This document shows positions 54,013-64,000 of a DNA stretch of 64,000 nt, one piece after another. The DNA comes from Lanius collurio. Taxonomy: Eukaryota; Chordata; Aves; Passeriformes; Laniidae. A model generated the notes under the pieces. The model ran no database searches, was not told the origin of the DNA, and saw nothing but the letters and a program-made list of their open reading frames with translations. The stretch lies in contig JACBWW010000004.1 of assembly GCA_020086605.1 (NCBI GenBank), positions 36,584,987 through 36,648,986 of the forward strand. Direction: 5' to 3'. The translations under genes were made by a program, and so were the position numbers. Numbering within the stretch: the stretch's first letter is position 1; the number at the start of each line of letters is the position of its first letter.

Positions 54013-55114
54013 AGGAAAAGTCAGCCATGAAACTCAGCAGAACTTTCAACCAAATCACAGTCAAAACCTGATTCCCAATCTATGTGAGTCTACAATCTTG
54101 CAAATTTTTTTTCTTTTGCCTTGGCAGAAACTCTGACAGGACAGAGAATGAAGTTTGTTCTGTCTGTTCTGCCTGATATTTTGCATATGTGGAAGAAAAT
54201 AGATAACAGAAGTTCAGGATTAATAACCCATGAAGAGCTCATTACTACATTGTGGGACAGATCCTGGATTCCACCATGCTGCATTTGTTTCACCTCACTA
54301 ACTCAAATGAGAAGATACCACTTCCATCTTGCCAGTGCAGCAAAAATGGCTTTCTGTACTTGCTCACCTGCCTGGTTTGAGGGACACCTTGGTGGCAGGG
54401 CAAAGTCTCAAACAGAAGTAGCCCCGACGCTGTCCAGTGTTGACACATAAGCAACAATGAGTCAGCAAGTAGAAGTCCAGTAGATGGTGCTCAAGACTGT
54501 AGTAAAATCCTAGGTTTTGTAAGGGTGCACTTCAAATGGTTTTCACTGTACAGCTCTTTTAATCCACCTCTTGTCCAGCCACCTCCTTCCCACAAGACTT
54601 TGAATAGTCCTCCTGAGAATTCCCAGACTTCAGAGGCATCGCAAGAGTGTTCCTAACATTGACAGAGTCAGCATAATTCTGACTAAAATTAAACAAACTG
54701 GTTTTCAGATGCTGTATTCCCAGTAAAGATTGAATAGAAAAGAGGATCTTAGTATTTTTGACTTCTAATAGCTGAAGATTTCAGAGAAGGACCTAGAGTT
54801 TACACCAATAATAGTTAACATCCACTTTGTCTCTGTTTTTCTACATTTCTGGATTTCTCCCTGCTCATTGTGAACATATTTTTAGAAGCAGTAAGACAAT
54901 CTTTGTTCCTTACTCACCATGGCAACTGGTGGCTACACCAGCTTTACAGCTCTCTTTTCAAAACATGGTAAGGCTGACTTGAAGTGTAGTAGAATTCTGT
55001 GTATTTCAGAGCACAATTGTCTTTATGTTGCATAATTATGGCTTTAGACTTAGCAAAGGATGTAATTTGTCTCGTAGTATAGAGAAGAGTTTGGTTTTGT
55101 TCTCTGAGTGATGA
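54013..55114. other. Non-coding DNA with one weak exon-like frame
   Basis: The only notable content is the open frame at 54128-54450, preceded by a strong splice-acceptor-like tract and containing a weak EF-hand-like stretch, discussed in the findings. Nothing else is recognisable up to the MIR-like element. Confidence 0.45.
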
Positions 55115-55315
55115 AGAAATCTGGGTTCATCTGGTATGGCCACATACTTACTGTGTGACCTTGACCAAGCTGTTGAATCTACCACTCCTTCATTCCTGTT
55201 TGTAATGGGAGACACTTCCCTACCTTTTAGGTTGCTGGAAATCTGGAATTGTTAATGCATATGAAGATTTCTACAGCTACAATGATAAAAGCACTTAAAT
55301 GTCACAATACTTTTA
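55115..55315 (+). mobile_element. MIR SINE fossil, plus orientation
   Basis: The stretch matches MIR in order: ATCTGGGTTCATCTGG, then CTTACTGTGTGACCTTGACC (MIR: TTACTAGCTGTGTGACCTTG), TTTGTAATGGGAGACACTTC, CTACCTTTTAGGTTGCTGG, TTGTTAATGCATATGAAG, and a final AAAGCACTTAAATG. It is the clearest MIR-like copy in the window. It carries no Pol III promoter that looks intact. Confidence 0.68.
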
Positions 55316-56115
55316 TATACCCATTTAGCTGACATCAGGTAAAGGCATCCTTTGATAGAAAGGACATAGAAAAGTTTAAGCATTTCAACATACCTGTAAT
55401 ATCACAAATAGTTATTAATTTCCACATATTTCATCTCAAGAATATTCTCCCTTCAATGAACAATAGAGCCTGTGAATTCTGCAGCAATTACTTGTTCTTC
55501 TGCAAAGCATTCTTGGGAGTTTTATTTTTAGATATGGGAATTAAATGACTCAATTTTCCCTCTTGTTGTCTCCTATCTCAGCAAGCAATAAAATGTCAGC
55601 ACTGTGGTAGGTAATGGGAAGGAAAAACACCTCTATTGACTGAATAGAGTTATAGCTGAATATTTTCATGAATGTTCTGCTGGTGCCTTAAGCATAACAA
55701 ACACTGCAGGTAAAAGTTATCAGAGATAACAAAAAATGAACTGAATACAAATAAAATCATTCATCAGATGGCAAAATAGCACAATTCATAAGGGAGAGCT
55801 TTTTAGACTTCAGCCAGTTTCTGCACTTTATTTTTCAAACTATTTTTGACAGGTTCAGATAGAAGATGAATACAATATCCAACAAAAAATAAGGTATGGT
55901 GCAGTAATCTACCTCTGTCACTGAATTTAAATCATGAAGTTAAATTCTTGAGAGATTGTTGTACTATAGGTTTCCCAATTTAGGTAAGGAATATAATTAG
56001 AATTAAAGAGGTGAATTGCAGCTCATGCTCTGAGTGTTCAGCTTGGAATACTGGAAGGATCATCAGAATGTTTATCACTGCTTTAAATAAAGCTGTAGTT
56101 TCCATAACCCAGGGC
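55316..56115. other. AT-rich non-coding DNA, no gene recognised
   Basis: Unique-looking sequence between the MIR fossil and the inverted LTR. No feature is recognised. Confidence 0.6.
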
Positions 56116-56700
56116 TGTAGTTTAAACCCAGCCAGCAACTCAGCCCCACACAGCCACTCACTCCCTCCTGATGAGATGCGGGACAGAATGGGAAGAGTGA
56201 AAGAAGGAAAACTCATGATTTGAGATAAAGACAGTTCAATAGGTAAAGCAAAAGCCATGTACACAAGCGAAACAAAACAAGGTATTAATTCACTCCTTCC
56301 CATGGGCAGACAGATGTTCCACAATCCCCAGGACAGCGGGGCTCCACCACTCTTAATGGTTACGGGGGAAAACAAATGCCATCTCCCTGAAAGTCCTTTC
56401 CTTTTTGTTCTTCCCTCAGCTTTATCTGCTGAGCATGACACCATATGGTCTGTAATATCCCTTTGGTCACTTGGGCTCACCTGTTCTGGTTATGTCCTCT
56501 CTCAGCTCCTTGTGCAACCTAAGCCTGCTTACTGGTGGGATGAGATGAGAGGCAGAAAGGGCTTTGACTGTGTAGAAGTGCTGCTCAGCAGTAACAAAAA
56601 CATGCCTATATTATCACCTCTGTTTCCAGCACAAATCCAAAACGTAGTCTCTCATACCAGCTACTATGAAGAGAATTAACTGCCCCAGCTGAACCAGAAC
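56116..56700 (-). mobile_element. Solo LTR, same ERVL-like family as 27.6 kb copy (minus copy)
   Basis: The reverse complement of this block is colinear with the LTR at 27622-28111. Shared landmarks are TGAGATAAAGACAGTTCA, CCCATGGGCAGACAG, AATGGTTAC, AGCACAAATCCAAAAC and GAATTAACTG near the right end, plus TTTAAACCCAGCCAGCAACT at the left. At about 585 bp it keeps more of the central region than the plus copy. No internal retroviral genes or target-site duplications are seen. The opposing open frames of 166 (minus, 55980-56480) and 140 codons (plus, 56257-56679) lie mostly within LTR sequence and show no protein motif. Confidence 0.75.
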
Positions 56701-57956
56701 TCCAAGTCAGACTAACTGAGCTTCCAAGTTGTGTGGCTACACTGAAAATGTAGGTTCACCCATGGCTTCTGATCTTTTATAGGTCAAGAATGTTGGACTT
56801 TCATTATACAAAATTATCCTGATGCTCTGCTTTTGTTGAGTGTGACCTCTTGTTGACACCTTCTCATCTACTCTTTCTGATGCTCCTTTCCTGCTGGCTG
56901 TGAAGTCAGCAGCAAAGAAAGCAGCAAAACACCCTTGAGCCTTTTCCCCAAGAGTTATATAGGACATATGCTTTCTCTGCCTAGTTTTCAGCTCTCAAAC
57001 TGCTTCAAAGAATTCAGAGCATCTTGCAGGAACTCCCAGCTAGTCACCTGTATCTTTCATCCTATCTGCAAGACCTCTGGCTTGACCATACAAGTCACAG
57101 GTCTAACCTCCCTTTAAAAGTTAGGTAGATGGAAAGCAGACCCTGTTCTTAAGAGTCTGAGAGTTGATAAGGTATGTCAACAGCTTTGAAATTTCTTGTC
57201 TAAAAGCCTGACCCAACCTCTTCAATTTCTTTCATGTGGCAGCTGAGAGCTACAACTTAGAGATCAGAATAGAACTTTCCATATATCTGATGGATTATAT
57301 ATTATACATACACTTAATATATTACATAAGTTACTTGTATTAGATATTAGAATCTCTATATCTCTATATCTATATATTCATCAGGTCTTCTGATGAAGTT
57401 GAGAAACCATTTATGCAGACAATATAAAATGCACAAAATTCATATGGGGCACATCTAATTGCACTAGTAACTCTTTCTCCCAAAGGCTGCATGCAGTCAG
57501 GCTGCTGGATGGTTTCATTGAACTCAGCCAGGCTCTATGTTCATGATCAAAAGAGTAAGAAAAAATAGCAAGGAGGAATCACCAAAGATTGCCTGGTGAG
57601 TTAATAAGGATCCTGATCACACAGCGGGGATGATGGGGGTAGGGGGGCTGTGCAAGACTGCGCAGTTTCTGCCTTCCAACTGAGTTGTACTCATGGAGTG
57701 TGTAATTAATTGTTACTGTTCATTTATTTGTACAAATCAATGAATTTGCAAGTGAGTGCCACCCAGTGACAATCTAACAATTGACACAAGACAGCAAAGG
57801 CAAAGTTTACTTCAGAATAGCAAAAGGAACTCCATCTCATTTTTTATTCTTTCAGCTCTGCCCAGACTTGCTTGCTCCAGTCTTCTTAGACTGTACCACC
57901 TTTCACTATATGCCTGGCTGCTCAGGGACATTATTCAGTGAACTATACTCACTCTT

Positions 57957-58075
57957 TCTTTGGTTTTGCATTTGGGTTTTGTTCATTGGTTGTGGCTGGT
58001 TTTTTTCATTTGTGTGGTTTAGTTTTTTGGGGTTTTTTTAAGTTTTTTCATTGTTTTTTTTAAAGAAACCAAAAG
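57957..58075. repeat. T/G-rich low-complexity tract
   Basis: TTTGG, TTTTG and T-run units alternate for about 120 nt. The aromatic-rich translation around it (57781-58041) is an artefact of this composition. Confidence 0.75.
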
Positions 58076-58389
58076 ACTTCCTTAGTTTGTTGTGGAGGAG
58101 AGAGGAAGAGGTATTGGAGACACACACACACAAAATCTGTTTTTAATTTTTTATCAAAAATGAAGCACGTTACCATTGGCTTCTTGCTGAGGCCCTGCTT
58201 CTCCACTCAGGAGAGGAAAGTAAACACATTTAACTTCTTTTTAGAACCTTGAAGTTCAAAGCCAATCTCATGCTTAAAAAACACTCCTCTGAGCCAAAGT
58301 ACTCTTCCATATACAAATTCTCTGACATATTGAAGTATGTCCTCCCATTTCCATTGACAACCACATTTGGCACAAAAGTTGTTCTTAAT

Positions 58390-58440
58390 ATTTTGGTGTT
58401 TGGTTTTGTTTTGTTTTTTGTTTTTTGGTTTTTTTTTTAA
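58390..58440. repeat. T/G-rich low-complexity tract
   Basis: GTTTT/GTTTTTT units end in a T-run; similar in type to the tract about 350 bp upstream. Confidence 0.75.
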
Positions 58441-58620
58441 CTCTGATAAATGGGAAACATGGAATGAAGATACACTTGAAGCAGGTTGATTTTTCTCTGT
58501 AGGTAGCAGGAACTTCCTGTGTTCATCCAGTTTCAGTAACAGTGACACAGAAAAGTTTTCAAGGGAATCAGAAAATATAAGGAAATATTAAGAAAAAAGA
58601 AAATTTTAAATTTAAGAAGG

Positions 58621-58672
58621 CAATATAACTAAACCAATAGTTGAGTCAATATAACTAAACCAATAGTTGAGT
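58621..58672. repeat. Perfect 26-bp tandem duplication
   Basis: Two identical 26-bp copies, each starting CAATATAACTAAACCAATAG, lie head to tail. The third partial unit (ATAGTTGA) follows. Perfect identity suggests a recent duplication or ongoing length variation. Confidence 0.92.
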
Positions 58673-59389
58673 ATAGTTGAAAGCCTTGCTACTGAGTCAC
58701 TACAAACCATTTTTATTGAAAATGGTATATATGTCATTTAAAAACCATAACTATTATTAAGTTTAATTACTTTTTCCTAAAGCTAAGAGTTCTACATTTT
58801 CTGTACCTGATCCACCAGTGTATTAATCCTGCTTCATACCAGCATAACTGCATTAAAATTGATGATATTATAGCAACAATGAAGCAATGCAGTGTTGTCC
58901 GATCATCTGCCAATTCAAAAACTGCACCAGCAATGATTCCTCGTGCTCTTATTCCTGGTAAATTAGGTAGAAGCATGAACCTACTCAAACATAGTATGAG
59001 TCTCTGAAATAGCCACAAAAAGCTGCAATACCTTGAAATCTGAGAAGGAAAGCCGATGTTCATCTTATATAGATAAGATGGCTTACACACAAAAATAATT
59101 AAATGTATTAAGCAACCTTCTGTGCTATCTAAAAGAAATAATTTTACCTGTCACTGAAAAAGAGTGTACAGAAATGCTACTCTCACAGCTTTGGACAAGA
59201 AGGTGAAATTCAGCCTTGTGTTTGCAACTGGCATGAAGCCTACACACTCTCATGACACTGCCAGAGCAGGATCCCAGACCTCCTTCTTGCCTTCCACAAA
59301 GGGCTGGCTTTCTTCTGAAGTAACACAGAATATACACGAACTGAATGCAGACAGCATTTAGGCAAAGTGAATAAGTACCTGAAATGATG

Positions 59390-60070
59390 TTTGCCCAGAC
59401 TGCATGGCTGAATGGATGGTGGTGTTTGATATACTAAGGGGAAGCAAGGAGGGCTCTCAGCAAGCTCACTATTCCAGGCTGCAGGAGACCAGTGACACGT
59501 GGCATTTCTCAGGGTTTAATATTGGGACTGACACTGTTTAACATCTTTGTGGGTAACATAGACTGAAGGACTGAGTGCACCCTCAGCAAGTTTACCAAGG
59601 ACACCAAGCTGTGTGGTGAACCATCAATGTGCATTTGTAGCTCAGAGGACCAACCTCATCCTGAGCTGCATCAAAAAAGTGAGGTCAGCAGCTGGAGTGC
59701 TGTGATTCTGCCCCTTTACTCTGCTCTCATGAGATCCACCTGGAATGTTGCATCCTGCTCTGTGTCCGGAGAGGAGCATTTTACAAGGGCACGTAATGAT
59801 AGGACAAGGGTTAAGGGTTTCAGACTGAAAGAGAGGAGGTTTAGGTTAGGTATTAGGAAGAAGTTCTTCACTGTGGGAATGATAAGGCACTGGAACAGGT
59901 TGCACAGAGGAGTTGTTTATATACCATTCCTGGAAGTGTTCAAGGCCAAGTTGGATGGGGCTTTGAGCAGTCTGACCCAGTGGAAAGTGTCCCTGTCCAT
60001 GGTGGGAGGGTTGGAACCAGATGGTTTTTAAGGTCCCTTCCAACCCGAATCACTCTGTGTTTCTATGATT
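59390..60070 (+). mobile_element. CR1 LINE, 5'-truncated with intact 3' end
   Basis: The left part encodes decayed reverse transcriptase: GISQGLILG matches the VPQGSVLG block, then LFNIFVGNID and CTLSKFTKDTKL, where the catalytic FADD has become FTKD (59591-59602). It continues with the CR1 C-terminal region (CTGCCCCTTTACTCTGCTCT, GATCCACCTGGAATGTTGCA, AGTTCTTCACTGTGGGAATG) and ends in the diagnostic avian 3' terminus, AAGGTCCCTTCCAACCCG followed by TTTCTATGATT. A segment between CTGTGTCCGGAG and GCACGTAATGATAGGACAAG is missing relative to full CR1. Lost catalytic residues, stops and the deletion show it cannot transpose. The 134-codon frame 59627-60031 is part of this element. Confidence 0.93.
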
Positions 60071-63000
60071 TCATCCATGTAGAAGGGAATCCCCTTACAG
60101 CCTGCCTATGGCTCAGCCTCAGCCTCATATCCTGGCCCTAGTCCTGTTCCCAACTGCATCCCCCTACCCCATGCTGCTGTCCTGTCTCTGAGCCCTGTCT
60201 ATCCCATTCCCCATCAGTGCCCAAGGCTGCCGCAGTGCCTCAGTGCTGCTTTTTCATTGAAAATTTCATCCTCTGTTACTGAAGAGAGACACTTTCCCAA
60301 GTAGATACAGATTTTAGCAGCTAAAATGCTAAAAACCCCCAACAATTATATTTGGAGTACCTGGGCATAATATGAATAATAATAAGAAGGAAGTGCTGAG
60401 CACAGCTATGTGTTAGCAAAAAAATGTTTTTTTGGACATATAAACACCTCTGCAGATATGGTGCAAGTACTCTTACCCTTTGCTACACCCACAAATGCTC
60501 TCCTGGGAATATAATATTTCCTTTTTTCTCAATACAGAAAACAGTCTGCTCTGACCTTCTCCACATTCAAATGTGTGCTGGCATGAAACTATTGACTCTT
60601 ACATTTCCTGTTTTCTGGAGCATCTTCCTGCCTTACCCTATTTCATAACCCTGTTTCTCATTGGATTCACCTTGTCAATAGCTTTACTTGGTCCTGTACA
60701 ATTAATACCAAATGGTGATCTAAACCCACACAATATGGAAAATTTGCTGAAGGAAAAATTAAGACATTATATTTTAAATAGAAAGGATGCCCTTCTAACT
60801 GAGATTATAAAATGCTTAAATATTAGAGGTAAAAAAGAGACGAGCAAGGCTTCTGTGCATTACTTCACCTGCAAAGAGTCTGTCTTACCAACTTTTGAAG
60901 TGGCAACTGACACGGGTCCTGTGACAATTTCAGTTACAGTGCACTGGCATAGAGACAGTTGCTTCCTCTCCTTCTCTTTTCCCACCAGTAAGCAGCTCTG
61001 AGGATGATGTGTAAAAGGCCACAGTCCTTCAGCAGGTCAACATTTGTGAGCACCATGATCTTGTCTGAGAATGAATGTGTTAGCCCATACACTGGAAAAT
61101 GATTTTGCTGTGTTTGGGGAAGTAACTTCCTTATGAGAGCAATTTGACAAGGCAGAAGTTTTTTGGGGAAAAATTTTTCTTCCTGTGTCCAGTGGAACCA
61201 GTGAGCAAGACTTTTTGTCTTGTTTTGATAACTGAGTGTGTGGGACTGTGATTTCAAACCCATGTGCAAGGAGGGATCTACTGCAGCTAACAGAGAGTTG
61301 GAGAAAGGAAAAAACACTTAGCTGTAGGTAATTAAATCTAAATCCAAGGACAAAGTTGTGTGTTTCTCAGACGTGACATCAATGAAAAGTACTGTGTGAA
61401 TAGAAACACATATTGTTGATAAATCCTCTTTTCTGATTTGGACCTCAGGCTCTTTACCCTTGACAAACCTTTCCTTTTCCTTACATTACTATCCTACCTT
61501 AATGAAGCATAGCCTTGAATTTGCCTAGACAGAGACTTTTAGTATATTCTGTTTCTACTACTATGGGATTGTTTTTTCAAATGACCTTGAATAAACTTCA
61601 AGATTAAATGAGCCAGAATTCTCTTCCTTGTCCCTGACATTTTAGTTATTAATCATCCTATTTATAGTTGTTTTAAACATAGACTGTGGTCCATCTTGGA
61701 GTTCATAGCATGAACGAGAAGGGATGTTTTGTGTGTCTGTGTGTATGCACATGTGCAGATATTTAGGAAGCTCCATGACCTTCTGTGCAACTTTCTCATG
61801 CTGAGGCAGAAGTTTTCTGCAAAAGACATGCCTAGTTCAAAACAAAATCTCATTTCAGTCTTCCTTAACTTAGGTTTAGAATATTCATTTGTCCTTCTGA
61901 ATTACTTGCTGATGAGGTCTGAGGTATTTCATTTATCTGAGCCTCTGCTCCCCATTTATAAAAGGCAGGAACAAAGAGCCTTGCCTTTCTGTGTCAGGTG
62001 GGTGAACGTTTGTACACTGAATCAATCATCCAGCAGTCGGGAGTGGTTACTGAGATGTGATGGGCAACTGAGTAAGAGAGAGGATTAGTTCACGAGGCTG
62101 CTGGAAATAAAGGTCAAGATTTCTTTCCAAAGACGCACAATTAAACCCAGCAATTTCCGTGAAGAGAGAAACGGTTAAGGGAAGCACCTTTGACATATGC
62201 ACAGAGAATGCTGCTTCCTAGAATATTGTATAACTCATGAGTCAATGTTGCAAGAAGCTTTTCCCCCCTGCAGAGCAATGAGTTTGTTATCAGCTTGCAC
62301 ATCTCTTAAAATATATTATACAGTGTAAAATTAATACATGCTGCCTTTTTTATTACAACTCACCATTGATTCTGAGTTATCTATAGCATTTGAATGTAAA
62401 ATGCTGTGGACTGTGTCTTATATGTAATTACTTCCAAAGGCTTACATCAGTGCAGAGAACCTAGCTGTTAGAGAAGCTGTGGGTACATTTCCTTCAGGGA
62501 AAATATAATCACTTTTTATTCCATTCTAAACTTAATTCTTACACTATATCCTCACTGTAAATTGAGATGACTAACATGAGCTGAAGGATTGTCAGACCAG
62601 CTGCCATAATTTGCTGTCTTCCAGCAATAAATTTTCACCTGAAACACAGTCCACAGACTTAAACTCAGAGAACCACATGAAGAAAAAAAAGGAGGAGTTC
62701 AGCAGTGTTGGTAGAGGGGGACAATAAATCTCACATGACACAGAAACAGGAAAATAATGACTTTTTCCATAGCATTCACTCTTTGCTTTTTGTATTGATT
62801 ATTAGGTCTCAACCTCATATATAAGTTCCTATAGTTTTAATATCCTTAATCTGTTACCAATGCATTCACTAAATTGCTTTTCTGATTCACTTTCACCTCC
62901 CACCACCTGTAACTAAGCAGTAGCTAAGCATTTGCAAAGCTAACCCTGCTATCATGTTACTGGATTGCCACTAATCTGCACTTCTTTGCTATATCACACT

Positions 63001-63979
63001 GGGTCCTGATTAAGGTACATACTCCAATAAAGTCACATAGAAATTACACCCACTGGACACCAGGTTCTCCATGGACAGTGTTTGGATTTAAGGGAGCCAC
63101 TGTTCTGAAGTGGGGGCGGGGGGGAGATACAATGTGAAGAAATCAAAGCTTTTTTCCTTCCCTTTACTGGGAAGAGAGGAATCAACATTTGTGTTTCTAA
63201 TTAAAAGGTTTTGAGCAAATTTTGCACTATCAATGTGCTATTCATTTTAATTTGAACATCTGCTGAAGTTTACTGGAGAGTCCTGATAAAGAAAAATCAG
63301 CCCTGATCCAGGAGTCCAGAATTACTAAAAGTTAATTGTGTTTTGATGTCAGCATTGTTTATCAGCAGAAAAACAGTGCAATCCTTTTGCTGTGGCTTTC
63401 CCACCAAAGTGAGGACTACTTTCCTAAACATGCTGGAAATATGTATTTTAGTGGCTTCTCAGAGCAGATCATAGTTTTGACATGACATCTATTTAAGATT
63501 AAAACTACAAATTCCCAACTGAGAATTAACAGAAGTGAATGATCTACCCTGAATGAAGCAGGGTTTTCCAATGAATAAGTTCCAATAGTGTTATGAATTA
63601 AGTTTTCCAGACAAACTGGAAAAATGATGTGACATCAATTTATGCTTTTTGTGCTGTCTAGAGAAATACAAGGAAATGGTTTACAGGATCTTTACAATTG
63701 GAGATTGAGAAAGATGCTCCAATAAATGCAGTCACTACTGCTTTCAAACTTAGTTACTGCATATGAAAAGCAAGCCAAATACGTTTCTGTCCCCCATGAC
63801 CACTGTCTAGAGGCTCTAATAACTAAACTAGTTTTCTTTCCTTATCTACAGCAAAAAAAAAAAATACTAATGCTCTATAATTTCAGATCGGATTCTTCTA
63901 AAGACTGAAGTATCTTTACTACTTTCATTTGTCCTCTAATCTTTGCCTTTGCTGAGTAAATCAGTGAAATTGGTATATC
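60071..63979. other. Non-coding DNA, no gene recognised
   Basis: The first few hundred bases after the CR1 are GC-richer (about 60080-60260) but not identifiable. Two frames of 142 (plus, 60573-61001) and 127 codons (minus, 60934-61317) are the longest here; neither has a signal peptide, domain or compositional support, so I treat them as chance. The remainder is ordinary AT-rich DNA. Confidence 0.5.
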
Positions 63980-64000
63980 TTTTTTTTTTTTTTTTTTTTT
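63980..64000. repeat. Poly-T run at the window end
   Basis: At least 21 uninterrupted T residues run into the end of the window, so the true length is unknown. It could be a simple homopolymer or the poly-A tail of a minus-strand retrocopy lying to the left, though none is recognised there. Confidence 0.9.

Larger units (their letters stand above)
56701..59389. other. AT-rich non-coding DNA with low-complexity runs
   Basis: No gene is recognised. It contains an AT-rich stretch at about 57291-57380, a short (CA) run at about 58120-58131, T/G-rich tracts, and a 26-bp tandem duplication. The 107-codon minus frame at 58767-59090 overlaps DNA that may be the worn 3' end of an ancient LINE. Confidence 0.5.

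Noticed and set aside
55980..56679. Opposed open frames of 166 and 140 codons
   Set aside because: They run mostly through LTR sequence on both strands; no recognisable retroviral or host protein.
60573..61317. 142-codon (+) and 127-codon (-) frames
   Set aside because: No domain, no conserved-looking motif, no splice or promoter support; the two frames overlap on opposite strands.
1..64000. CRISPR arrays, operons, phage or plasmid functions
   Set aside because: No spaced direct repeats, ribosome-binding sites or dense coding; repeats and composition are vertebrate.

Overview
The window looks like non-coding vertebrate nuclear DNA, and the repeat content points to a bird, probably a passerine. 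The evidence is CR1 LINE fragments with recognisable reverse-transcriptase peptides and the avian CR1 3' terminus, a tRNA-Ile-headed SINE with a CR1-type tail (the TguSINE1 type known from songbirds), and two LTRs resembling an avian ERVL-like family. Worn MIR/CORE-SINE-like fossils are also present. The sequence is AT-rich, has no operon-like packing, and all open frames are short. I recognise no complete protein-coding gene, rRNA or functional tRNA gene. It is most simply an intergenic desert or the inside of very large introns. Family names are from memory of consensus features, not from a database search.

Layout. 1-14.5 kb: unannotatable AT-rich DNA with a small perfect palindrome at 1101-1121. 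14.49-14.61 kb: tRNA-derived SINE (minus). 14.6-25.9 kb: no gene; contains candidate conserved regulatory blocks near 21.2-21.6 and 23.6-23.8 kb. 25.9-28.1 kb: two LTR-type insertions on the plus strand. 32.2-33.4 kb: two separate CR1 fragments, both minus. 33.4-44.1 kb: no recognised gene, but a cluster with good splice-site pairs at 40.16-40.61 kb. 44.1-45.0 kb: a (TG)23 microsatellite, then a GC- and CpG-richer island with a polyadenylation signal. 48.4, 52.2 and 55.1 kb: MIR-like fossils. 51.2 kb (minus) and 54.1 kb (plus): possible isolated exons. 56.1-56.7 kb: a second LTR of the same family as the 27.6 kb copy, in inverted orientation. 59.4-60.1 kb: the best-preserved CR1, plus strand, with intact 3' end but dead catalytic motif. 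The rest, to the terminal poly-T at 63,980, holds nothing recognisable.

No genes can be described as working together. The window's value lies in its retroelement record (LINE, the SINE it probably mobilised, and LTR remnants), a few blocks that read like conserved enhancers, and several weak exon candidates. I did not find a convincing novel biological system. The most checkable leads are the CpG-rich island at 44.4-45.0 kb, the paired splice-site cluster at 40.2-40.6 kb, and the minus-strand exon candidate at 51.2 kb.
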